Source of the DNA: Rotaria macrura
Taxonomy: Eukaryota > Rotifera > Eurotatoria > Philodinida > Philodinidae
NCBI GenBank assembly: GCA_900239685.1
Contig: OENT01000507.1
Coordinates: 41,297-105,296, forward strand
Length of the DNA stretch: 64,000 nucleotides
Direction of reading: 5' to 3'
Shown here: piece by piece, positions 14,214 through 24,191 of the stretch
How positions within the stretch are numbered: position 1 is the first letter of the stretch
How the letters are laid out: every line of letters starts with the position of its first letter
Made by a program: the position numbers and the translations under genes
The notes under the pieces: model-generated
The model's database searches: none
What the model was told of the DNA's origin: nothing
Seen by the model: the letters and a program-made list of their open reading frames with translations, nothing else

Positions 14214-14568
14214 TAGGGGTGGCACTTTAACTTTACTTTAAAAGTTAAAGTTTAAAGTCTACTTTGAACTTTAACAGTTAAAGTTAAAGTGTCATACTTT
14301 AAAACTTTAACTTTAACAAAAGTAGTGCAAAAATGAAAAATAATTTTTAGCTCTTTATGCGCGATTTGGTTTGGTTTTTAGAGTAACTGTAAAAACCACA
14401 TAGAACCGTACATAAAGAGCTAAAAATTACTTTTCGTTTTTACACTACTTTTATTAAAGTTAAAGTGTTAAAGTGTTTTGCTTTAATTAAAGTTAAAGTT
14501 TAAAGTGTTTTTACTTTAAACTTTAACACTTTTTTTTAAAGTGTTTTAAAGTTAAAGTGCCACCCCTA
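14214..14568. mobile_element. hAT-type MITE (non-autonomous DNA transposon)
   Basis: Ends carry perfect inverted TAGGGGTGGCAC termini, and the element is flanked by an exact 8-base duplication GTTATAAG (14206-14213 and 14569-14576). An 8-base duplication plus TAGGG-type ends is the hallmark of the hAT superfamily. The 355-base interior is non-coding: long runs of CTTTAA/TTAAAG-like repeats near both ends, then an inner inverted pair TAGCTCTTTATG / CATAAAGAGCTA around 14348-14425. The precise target duplication suggests a fairly recent insertion into the older 12714-14679 element. Confidence 0.85.
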
Positions 14569-14970
14569 GTTATAAGTGAGTATCTTTAAAAAAAAGAGTA
14601 AAAATCGGCAAACGTTTTTTTTAATCTTTTCATCGGTTCATTTCGGTTCAAAAAAAAATACGAACCGATCCCATCACTGTCCAAAACACCCTTCAGCAGA
14701 AGGCTTTAGCTATTTCAAGTCAACTAATAATATATGCCATGACATTTAAGATTATTTCGTCAGTCATTTTAACTTTGAAAATTTTCACATCGCTGTCTTC
14801 AATCCAATCGATCATTCGACTATCATTGAAATCTTATGGGTCATATTCTTTTGTAATAAACAATTATCTTCGAAAGTTTTGCATCAGTTTAGCATTAGCA
14901 TTTCAAATGGCTACTAGTTTATCTTAAGCAATCATGTCATTCTAGATTACTCCTACATACTTCTATTAGA

Positions 14971-15009
14971 ATATTCATTGACTATGAACATGTCATAGTC
15001 AATGAATAT
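14971..15009. repeat. Perfect 17-base hairpin
   Basis: Two 17-base arms (14971-14987 and 14993-15009) are exact inverted copies around a 5-base loop. No T-run follows and no gene is adjacent; function unknown. Confidence 0.9.
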
Positions 15010-15866
15010 CAATATTATCTATTGTGGTCTCCAATATTTGATGCTTCTGAACGAATTACTTGCATAAAAATTTATGCTATTCAAGTGAATTAATCGGTAC
15101 GATAAATTAAGTGAAGCAAAACATCGTCCTTTTTCAGTTCTATTTAGTTGTCTATAGATAATACTAGCTTCGATTAATAGTACGTGTATTTTTTCATTGT
15201 ATAGTAGATTCAGCTATATGCTAAAGAATCCATATATCATTGATGAAATGTTTACATCTTAACACTGCTAGAAGTGACGGTTTTGATTAATTTCATGTTG
15301 ATACATATCCAATATTTCTGTAAGCATGCCATTAATCAGTAATTGATGTTGAAAGAAATACAGGTGCTTTGGGACTTGCTTGTGACAGGCATAAAAAACT
15401 ATAATCGCTATTTGACTGCATCTTTAACATGCAAAATATAAACGATACGCCTCAGTTATTATGAATGTAACCATATGCAGTTATTCGTAGAAAAATACTC
15501 CATACGTATATGTATGTACATATATATATATATACATACACGTTTATATATATTTATGTATTTATGTATGTATAGATATTAAAACGAGAGAGTACCAATC
15601 AAAAATAAAAGTAAGAAAAGCATTAGTATTCGTTAGAAGGCAATCAATCCATTAAGTCTACTGAGATATTAGTATACATATATGCTCTTTTTTTTTACTA
15701 ATTTATTCATAGGAAAATAATGTCTGAAACAAATAAAACATTATTAATGTTAATAAGTGCCAATAAACGATAATATTTTATTCTTCTTCATTTATATTTG
15801 GACTGTGATTGCATACGCCTTCGTATTTGTTTCAATTTCAATTTTTCATAAACCTACCGACATATC

Positions 15867-18800
15867 ATGGCATCATTACTTATTGGTTTAAATATCAGTG
15901 ATAGTCGTGTTACATCAGCACTCGTACGTATTGAGCAATTACCAAATAAAAAGTTATCAATTGAACGTGATACATACTTTACTCGATCATATGAACTAAA
16001 TCTAGATAGTGATCCGAGAGATATGATTTCAATATGGGTTCAATGTATTGAGGATGCTCTTGTTGATTTTGTTTCTAATTATCAAAATTTCGATAAAATT
16101 ATTGGTATTGCTATTGGTATGCCTGGTCCTATGGATAATGAATCAGGTACATGTTACATACAAACAACGAAATTCAATAAATTTTTTGGTCTTAACATAC
16201 GTCTTGCACTTGAACATGGTATTCGAGATCTTATATCTCGTTGGAAACATGATTATTATGTTAAGCATTCAGCCGAATCCAAAGCATCATCGAACAATAA
16301 ATCAATTATTCTTGATGAATTACACATACAAACACCGATAAAAATGACAGTGGCATCATCAACAACATCTCCTATGCCACGTACATTTAATCTTTCAAAA
16401 CAAATATTTGAAAAATGTCAACAACAAGAACTTTTAGAAAAAAACCTCACAGGTTTTTGTGGTCTGCTCGATAATGATAATTTTGTCATGGATAAAGAAG
16501 ACGATGCGACGTTATCAATATGTCGATCACGTCGTGATTCATATTTTCATGATACTGATATTAGTCTATCGAAAAAATATCTAACATCCACTCATTTCAA
16601 CCCCAGATTATGGACAACACTTGAGCAATTAATTAATATACCGATTACATTTTACAATGATGCAGCATGTTTTGGCTTAGGAGAAGCAGATTATGATCAT
16701 AATCAAGATTTTGAACGTATTCTTGCTTTAACACTTGGCACTAACTTCGATTCAGTATTTATTGATCGAGGAGAAATTATTACGAATCGAGCAGATGTTC
16801 CATCGAATGGTACGCTATCGAATTGTCCCTATGATCAAAATTCTGTAGCAGCCGACTGGTTTTCTTCTCTTGGTTTAATTAATATTTATGAGAAAATTCT
16901 CAGAGACGATTATCTTGATGATAGTTCTGATACATGTAGTATGACACTATCAACCGATGAACGACAAGAAAATAATGATCGTTTATCAATTAACGAACAA
17001 TCAGTTGTACGATTAGCATCCCATGGTGATCAATATGCAGTGAAAGCTTTGGAAACATTTGCTCGTCTATTGGGACAATTTCTTGTACCATATATCAATG
17101 CATTTCGTACTCAACTTATTGTTATTGCTGGTAATCTTACTGAAGTTTGGCATCTACTTGAAGATGAACTTCATCGAACGATTAAAAACTTCTCCAAAAC
17201 TCATGTTTATTTTAGTCTTTCCCAAGGTAAATCGATTTGTCTTGGTGCTGCTCAAAAGCAACAACTTTTAGAACCACCAAAAAATTATTTTCGACAAACT
17301 CATCAATATCTTTTACCGGCAGTTAAAATAATTGATACATCACAATATGATATATATCCATCTCATAGAATTCCTCATGGTTCTATTAGTATTGGACATC
17401 GAACGTTAAATGAGCAATTATGTCATTTATTCGATAAAAACAATAGTTTATTAATTGAAGGTTTTGTTGGAACATATTTTAATGAATATGCACATCAATT
17501 AAATAAATATTATTCTGATAAAATACGCAAAGACAAAACTTCATCAACATTACTCTTTTATGATAGTCGAGCATTTTTACAAATAGATTCAAATGTTGAA
17601 CGAGAATTCTATCTTGAAAATTCGAATTCATTATTTGGTAGACTTGCGTCTGATTTAGATTTTAGAAAAGATTTTATTGATTCTAAAAAATTTAACTTCT
17701 TCAAAGATAATCTTTCATATCCTTGTGTTATTATTGGACCTGGTTCTTCATATGTTAATGACACATCACCATTGATCTATATTGATTTAGCAAAAAATGA
17801 ACTCTATCATCGTCTTGCAACCCATACATCATCTTCTTATTTAAAACCAACACAAATATTAAAGGCCAATGATGACTTATTAACACCTGCTATGTATGAA
17901 TGGAAGTGTCTGTATTATCTGGATTATCCAGTTTTCAATAAACTGAAACAAGAACTTCTATCTCGTATAAATTACTTTATTGATGGACAACGGCCAAACT
18001 GTCCGACGTGGATAGATGGTAATACGTTTCGTGAAGCACTTGTTCATATAGCTAATCAACCGATTCGAGTACGACCGTGGTTTGAAACAAGTCCATGGGG
18101 TGGTCAATGGCTTAAAACAGTTTGTAAAAACATTTCAAAACATGCAACAAACTATGCATGGTCATTCGAAATGGTACCATCAGAAAATGGTTTAATTTTC
18201 TCCGATAAAGATAATCATCTTGCTGAATTCTCTTGGGATATTTTTTATGGTTCACAAGCTGATAAAATACTTGGAAATAAAACTCATTATCAACTATTTA
18301 GTGGCCCCACTGAGTTTCCAATACGATTCAATTTTCTTGATACTATGGACGGTAGAAATCTTTCTCTACAATGTAATCCCAGTCTTCAATATATGCGTGC
18401 AAAGTTTGGAGAAAAAATAACACAAGATGAAACATATTATATAGTCGAAACAAAACAACATTGGGAAAATGATCCATCATGCTCATCGTCTATTTATCTT
18501 GGTTTTCATCCAGATGTTGACCGTGAAGAATTTCATCAAGCACTTCTTCTAAGTGATAAAACAAAACTAGATTTAAATGTTGAAAAATATGTTCAATCTA
18601 TTCCAACAAATATTCATGATTTCTTTTTGATTCCGAATGAAACGATATATGCATCTGGTTGTAATCAAGTTGTACTTGAAATTGCGTCGAGACCTTATGC
18701 TTATTCATTTAAATTATATAATTGGTTACGATCAAGTTCAGATGGTTGTCAACGTCTTTTAGATATAGAACAAGGTATGAAAAATTTAAAATTTGATCGA

Positions 18801-19196
18801 CATGGTGAACAACTTCGTTGTCAGCCGATAACTCTTAAAATTGAACAAGATAAATATGAAGAACAACATTTGCCAACACATAATTTACATTTCTACGATG
18901 TACAACGACTTATTATTGAACCTAATGGCAATATTGAAATAGTTCGATCAACTGAAAATCGTTTTCATTTATGTATGTTAGTTGAAGGCGATGCTATTGA
19001 AATACAGTTCGTTGACGACGATAAAGTACATCAACAAAAACAATATAACTACGCAGAAACATTTTTAATACCAGCATCGATCAATGACTATCGTCTCAGA
19101 CCAATAGTTAAAAATAAGACGAATGAAAAGGAATTACGTAAATTTATTTTGATCATAGTTTTTTTGAAATGGGATTGTGAAAAATTATTAGCATAG
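15867..19196 (+). CDS. ROK-family kinase / class I mannose-6-phosphate isomerase fusion (probable bacterial-origin gene, possibly inactive)
   Basis: Single intronless frame of 1109 residues starting at the first ATG. Residues 1 to about 475 are ROK sugar-kinase-like: IGIAIGMPGPMDN, the catalytic-type Asp265 in FYNDAACFGLGEA, and a C-terminal GAAQ motif. A low-complexity insert of about 100 residues (about 130-240) splits this domain, and the ROK zinc motif is absent. Residues about 485-690 form a linker domain, with no Walker A, of the kind that precedes bacterial isomerases. Residues about 690-1100 match class I phosphomannose isomerase/cupin: SPWGGQWLK, FPIRFNFLDTM, DVDREEFHQAL, DFFLIPNETI, VVLEIA. 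Known enzymes of these families would phosphorylate a hexose and interconvert mannose-6-P and fructose-6-P. Two of four expected metal ligands are replaced (Asn837 and Tyr928; Gln835 and Glu855 remain), and the kinase phosphate loops are altered. The architecture and lack of introns suggest bacterial transfer; activity is doubtful. Confidence 0.88.
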   Translation: MASLLIGLNISDSRVTSALVRIEQLPNKKLSIERDTYFTRSYELNLDSDPRDMISIWVQCIEDALVDFVSNYQNFDKIIGIAIGMPGPMDNESGTCYIQTTKFNKFFGLNIRLALEHGIRDLISRWKHDYYVKHSAESKASSNNKSIILDELHIQTPIKMTVASSTTSPMPRTFNLSKQIFEKCQQQELLEKNLTGFCGLLDNDNFVMDKEDDATLSICRSRRDSYFHDTDISLSKKYLTSTHFNPRLWTTLEQLINIPITFYNDAACFGLGEADYDHNQDFERILALTLGTNFDSVFIDRGEIITNRADVPSNGTLSNCPYDQNSVAADWFSSLGLINIYEKILRDDYLDDSSDTCSMTLSTDERQENNDRLSINEQSVVRLASHGDQYAVKALETFARLLGQFLVPYINAFRTQLIVIAGNLTEVWHLLEDELHRTIKNFSKTHVYFSLSQGKSICLGAAQKQQLLEPPKNYFRQTHQYLLPAVKIIDTSQYDIYPSHRIPHGSISIGHRTLNEQLCHLFDKNNSLLIEGFVGTYFNEYAHQLNKYYSDKIRKDKTSSTLLFYDSRAFLQIDSNVEREFYLENSNSLFGRLASDLDFRKDFIDSKKFNFFKDNLSYPCVIIGPGSSYVNDTSPLIYIDLAKNELYHRLATHTSSSYLKPTQILKANDDLLTPAMYEWKCLYYLDYPVFNKLKQELLSRINYFIDGQRPNCPTWIDGNTFREALVHIANQPIRVRPWFETSPWGGQWLKTVCKNISKHATNYAWSFEMVPSENGLIFSDKDNHLAEFSWDIFYGSQADKILGNKTHYQLFSGPTEFPIRFNFLDTMDGRNLSLQCNPSLQYMRAKFGEKITQDETYYIVETKQHWENDPSCSSSIYLGFHPDVDREEFHQALLLSDKTKLDLNVEKYVQSIPTNIHDFFLIPNETIYASGCNQVVLEIASRPYAYSFKLYNWLRSSSDGCQRLLDIEQGMKNLKFDRHGEQLRCQPITLKIEQDKYEEQHLPTHNLHFYDVQRLIIEPNGNIEIVRSTENRFHLCMLVEGDAIEIQFVDDDKVHQQKQYNYAETFLIPASINDYRLRPIVKNKTNEKELRKFILIIVFLKWDCEKLLA

Positions 19197-22100
19197 GTGT
19201 TTTTCAAGAAAAAAAAGAGATATTGCTATTCAATTTAATAAATACTTCGTACATATTGATATTATAGAATAATATAGATCTATTCAGAAATTTTTATGGA
19301 CAAAGTATGATTATCGAATAAATCGAATAGCATCTTTCTATAACATAGAATATATGATATTTGAGTTTCCTTCATAGCTTTGCCTATGAAATTTGTCGTT
19401 AATGATTCACTAACGATCTCCAGTCATTACAGTCAATTAACATTTTCATTATTTTTGTAAATAGAAAACATAAATATGCTACATTCAAGGCTGTAACCTT
19501 TGGCAAATCGCGAAAATTTGTCATTTTCATTAACAATATCGTGATATTTATTTTGAAAAATACAGTTTCAAAATGTATTTCTGAAATGAAATATTTTCGT
19601 TTCTCACTGAATCGATTATCAGTTCAGTACTTTGTCAAATACTGTCATAGTCAACGATTAATGTAAAAATTAGAATGTATTCAGAAAAAAACCTCACTGA
19701 TTATCTCGTTAGTAATTTCTTTTCAACAATATAAACCATAAATCATTTACTTTGAAAAGAACGATCAAACGCCAGTTTATGTCGATTCAGTATGCTATGT
19801 TAGAGTAAAATATCTGGTTATTAATATCAAAGATATGAACATTGGGTTCGAAATAAGAATGAATCGTATTTTGTTTAGCATTTCAGATATATGCAATACT
19901 ATTTTAAGGTAGATTCCACTATGTGTTTTTCGCCACATCGATTTCTCATGCGTATGATGTAACGAGAATCTCGTGTTGATCAAACATATGACTAACGCGA
20001 AACACAATCATATTTTAAATCGATATTGATGCAGTAAGCAAGCAACTCAAGTGATTGATTTTAGTTAGTATTATGATAAAAATAGACTAAAATATTTTTT
20101 CTGCAATAGGTAAGTGAAAGAAGGCTCATTAATGAAAACTATTTAATGATTATTCTTCGTCCTTTATATTGACATATGATAAATCTAGCGTAATTATATT
20201 CTATTCTACTTGTATGCCAAGAATCAAAATAACGTTTTTGAAAGAAATCAAAAATATGAAAAACAAAAATTGGGCGAGAATGACCTCGAGCGGATTTTTA
20301 CATCAATACAATCTTTATTCAAATCGTCATGCTCGAATAGGTTTTATACATGTCTTGTTTTCATACTAATCTACATGTCGATAAGCATAGCAAGGAATGA
20401 GTCAATCACTGTTTTTTCACAAAGAAGTTAGAAACCATGAAGTTTTTATTTGTACAAAAAAGAATCAGATAGCAATGCAATTTTTCATCACTCATTATAT
20501 TCGTCAATTTAGTTGGAGACAAGATAAGAGTTAATTTTTTCTTTTGATGTAATCGAATTGATTCAAGTGGTCATAAGAGAAGTTTGAATAACCGCATAAT
20601 TGTATGTGTTTGCTATAAAGCGAACTGTGACATTTGTTGTTTATGCTCATAAGTGTCGAAATTTGAATTAAAAACATCATTCGTCACTGACATCGTTATT
20701 CATTCCTCGAGAAATGTCTAGATCAACTTACGCATAATCTCGATTTCGTTAGTTTTACTATCAATATAATAAAGCATAAAATATCATCGAATGGCTTTTA
20801 TTAAAGTTTGATGCTTCACAAAATAAAGTTATGCTATTTCTCTATCTTACATTTCAATCTTCTTTTGATGTCAAAACAACTTCTTATTTCTATCAGCACT
20901 AACCAATAGCAATTGAACTACAGTCTTGTCAAAATAAAAGGATACGTATGGAAGAATCCGGTCACCATTGATCTTTTCTTGGTGAAGAAGAAGATTTTAT
21001 ATAATAAATAACTTCTCCTAATGAATACTTCTGCTAGAAACAACTTGAAAAGAAATATTTTCTATTGCCAAGCAAAAAGAAAAAGAATCTTTTTTGTTTT
21101 ATTTCGAAGAAAATACTGCAATATAGGGCATGACAAATATTCTTAGTGTGATAAAAATTTTATTAACATTAGAAACACGAATATATCTATTATTTTGAAG
21201 TTCATCTTCTACGACAGTAACATTTTGTCAATTCAATTGAGCCTAACAAGATCTTTTGAGAGATTTATCTATTAAATACCTGCCGAATATATACTGATTT
21301 AAAATTGAAAAATTCATCAATCTTTTCCATACAGCTGAATATACTACTATAAAAACGTTGGACGATAAAAAATCTATCTGATTCAACAGAAATTCAATCG
21401 GGAAGCAGAAGTTGAAAGAAATCAAAATTTTGTCCATGATCTGCCCATTGTGTTGCTACGACATCATAGTATTATGATTGCTGTACAAGTAGTGCTTATC
21501 ATAGTTACTTCTGTCGAACATAGCCTTTCGAAATCCTGATGCTTTTGCTCAATAACTTTAACAATAGCAGGAGTTCATAGACGCATGAATCTGTCAAACT
21601 GTTATTTCTTTTCAAAATACTATTTTGGCATATATATATATATATAAGTTTACACAAGTATTTTGATCAAGTTCAACATCTAGATTGTCTTCATTTGAAA
21701 GTTTTTCGAAGTTTTCTTTTATCGTTTTAGTAAAGTAATTCTAGTTATACAGCGAAACTATAGAACAATAGAACATCCTTGAAGTACAACACACATATAT
21801 GAGTTTGAAACTGGCCCACTCTTTTTCATCTAAATATATAAAAATTCGATCTAAATGCAAAGATGGAATTATCCCCTAGGAAAATGATTCTTTTTATAGA
21901 CTGAAACGATTTTTGAAGATTTAATTTAGTTTATAGTTCTTCAAATAGACATATCTTTCATAAAAATCTCAATCACACTTGCTACAGATATTTTATTTAA
22001 AGGTAACTTGGCGCATATGCATTTCCCCACTCTATTCATTTATACTCTCTTCTTATGCATACGTAGCACAGCTACTTTATTCTAGAGTAAACCATGAGCA

Positions 22101-23672
22101 AAACCTGTCAAACGTTGTGCGTGTGTGTATTTGTATTTGTTTCTAGCATGGTATATTGTTATTGAAACGAATCTGTATTGTCATTGTATCTCGAGAGAAA
22201 ATAATCGAAAACAAAAACATAAGATTCTTTAATTGTTAGAATTTTAAATTTTGTCTCTAATTAAGTTTTTCGTGCGAGATAATTACAACAATTATTGAAT
22301 AACGACTTATCTTAGATTGTATTTAATCTGTAATATGCTATCAGTATGTAAGAAGCTGTACCTTTGAAACCGATGCTGATGCTGAAAATGATGGAAAACT
22401 TACAAAGCAGACTTTATTTTATTACAAAATTTAATACATCTATAAAACATTGTTCTAAACATCCGATGATCGATTATTATGCATAAAACAATCAAAAAGT
22501 TTATTAACTAACAGCCAAATAAATACTATTTTCAAATACTCATTAGATCATCTATTGAATCTTAACTTAACAGGCTTGATCTTGCAGGAAACTTTGAAAG
22601 ATATTCGATAATTGATCGTCGACGCTAACTTTTGATTATGATGGAGCTCTATGAATTTGTTTTTAGAGGCAGTCATATGTGAAATGAATCTATCGACCGT
22701 GGAAAATTGAAATAAAAGCAGATCTTTAGCAACTTCTAAATTGATTCATATTTAATAGAGATGAATGGTGACAGTAAAAAAGAAATTATACGGTGAGACT
22801 TTTCAGTGGTTTATCTTTTGAATACTCAATGAGACCTATCTTCGGTGACGTTATGTTAGAAAAAAAGAGATTTCGTAACTGAAAGTTAGTTCCATTGAAA
22901 GAATAAGACGTTACTTGTGATCAAGAAAAAGTAGTTAACAGGTGTGATGTACTGAAAATAATTGACATTTTCCTATAGACATTTCATAAGAAAATGTTAT
23001 TAGTGGAAATATCACAAATTTAATCATAAATGCATAATTTCTTAGCTTAAAACTGAAAGTCATCAATCAAACACGTTATAAATGGTTTTCGTATTTCATT
23101 GTAGTTGTTGAATATATGAATGCGTACTACAAAACCTTGTATGACTTTTATATCGTTGGCTAGCATAGTAAAAGCCTAGCCTGCTAGAAATATTACTAAC
23201 TGGATGATTAAATTGAATAAGTTAACCGAGAACAGTTCAGTGCATTCCTCAGTAGAACGCTTTCAATAGTTGGTATGACTGCTCATATTATCGCTTTTAT
23301 TCCATCAATTATTTACCCTATGTTTTTTGGAACTCTATAAGCTGTACACTCCATATATTGATTGCTTGTCATTCGTGGCGATCGTTTTCTATTTACTGAT
23401 AATAATCATCGCTTAGGAATTAAAAGAGAAGTTTCTAGAATATGCATTTGTCATGTCTTGTTTATGATAGTCAAAATCATCAGAGTTTGATTCATAATTC
23501 AAATACCACATTATGTGTTTACTTAATCGAACATTGAATAGAAAAAAAACATAATTTCTTCATCGGTTTGTTGTCTTTATTTTAAAATTCTTTTCCTGTT
23601 TTTAAGAATATGATGTTAACAGTATCGAACGAACGAATGACATACATTCTAAAACAAAAAGAACTAAAAAAT
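19197..23672. other. Intergenic, 4.5 kb, nothing recognised
   Basis: No open frame with family resemblance, splice partners or non-random composition. A TA repeat lies near 21632. The short frames at about 20.2 kb and 21.3 kb look random. A stretch near 23.28 kb has a hydrophobic plus-strand peptide ending FGTL before TAA, but it is too short to call. Confidence 0.6.
19237..19242 (+). terminator. Candidate polyadenylation signal of the kinase-isomerase gene
   Basis: AATAAA lies 41 bases after the stop codon at 19194-19196. It is a normal position for a compact animal 3' UTR and supports expression of the gene as an independent eukaryotic transcription unit. AT-rich sequence makes chance occurrence possible. 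Confidence 0.5.
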
Positions 23673-24191
23673 TTATTTTTTTCCGTTTGTTGTAGATTCA
23701 GTTGATTTCTTTGATGGGTGTGTACGTTTCTTAATTAATTTTGCTGTTGTTTCACAACTAAAATAATTTTCTACATTTTTCAATAATGATGGCAATGAAC
23801 ATGCTGAGGATTTCTGTAGTTTTAGACGAGCTGACCCACGTTGCGCTTCTTTCTTCGATGAAACTTGAGTGTCGCCTAATTTAGCTTTTCGTACTTTGAG
23901 TAAGTTTTTACGTGCAACATGATTATGATGTTTGGTAAATTTTAAATTACGAACATATTTTGGATCAACCTGAAATTCAGCAATTCTATTCAATGTAATT
24001 TCTTTCTCTTATTTGTTGTTACTTACTCCAGTTAATGATGGAAATCGTTGTGATTTCGGTCGCTTAATTCCATTACGATGATCTTTACGATCTAATGATG
24101 ACGATTAATTGAGAAGTCAAATACATATAATAGGAAATTCAAATTTATTCATACTTTGGTTATGATTGGTATGGTTTTTACTTTTGGCCAT
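23673..24191 (-). CDS. RPL29: Ribosomal protein eL29 (large subunit)
   Basis: Structural protein of the 60S ribosomal subunit. Three exons on the minus strand: 24191-24155, 24091-24027 and 23969-23673, with introns of 63 and 57 bases and matching phases, giving 132 residues. The N-terminus MAKSKNHTNHNQ and the following HRNGIKRPKSQRF and GVDPKYVRN segments fit the highly conserved eL29 signature. Residues beyond about 60 form a basic Lys/Ser-rich tail of the kind seen in animal eL29 but absent from the short yeast protein. An AATAAA overlaps the stop codon on the coding strand, so the 3' UTR may be very short. No neighbour is functionally related. Confidence 0.96.

Larger units (their letters stand above)
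12714..14679. mobile_element. Degenerate DNA transposon with GGTTCG-rich terminal inverted repeats
   Basis: The left end begins CAGTGATGGGATCCGGTTCG and the right end, read inward on the minus strand, begins CAGTGATGGGATCGGTTCG: about 19 matching bases apart from one inserted C. Both ends carry extra subterminal CGGTTC motifs (12740-12800 left; 14630-14665 right). CAGTG-type ends suggest a hAT-like element. The flanking octamers TTTAAAAG and TCCAAAAC match at only 5 of 8 positions, so a target duplication is not proven. No transposase frame remains; the interior holds three other inverted-repeat structures. It is therefore a non-autonomous or decayed element with later insertions. Confidence 0.6.
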
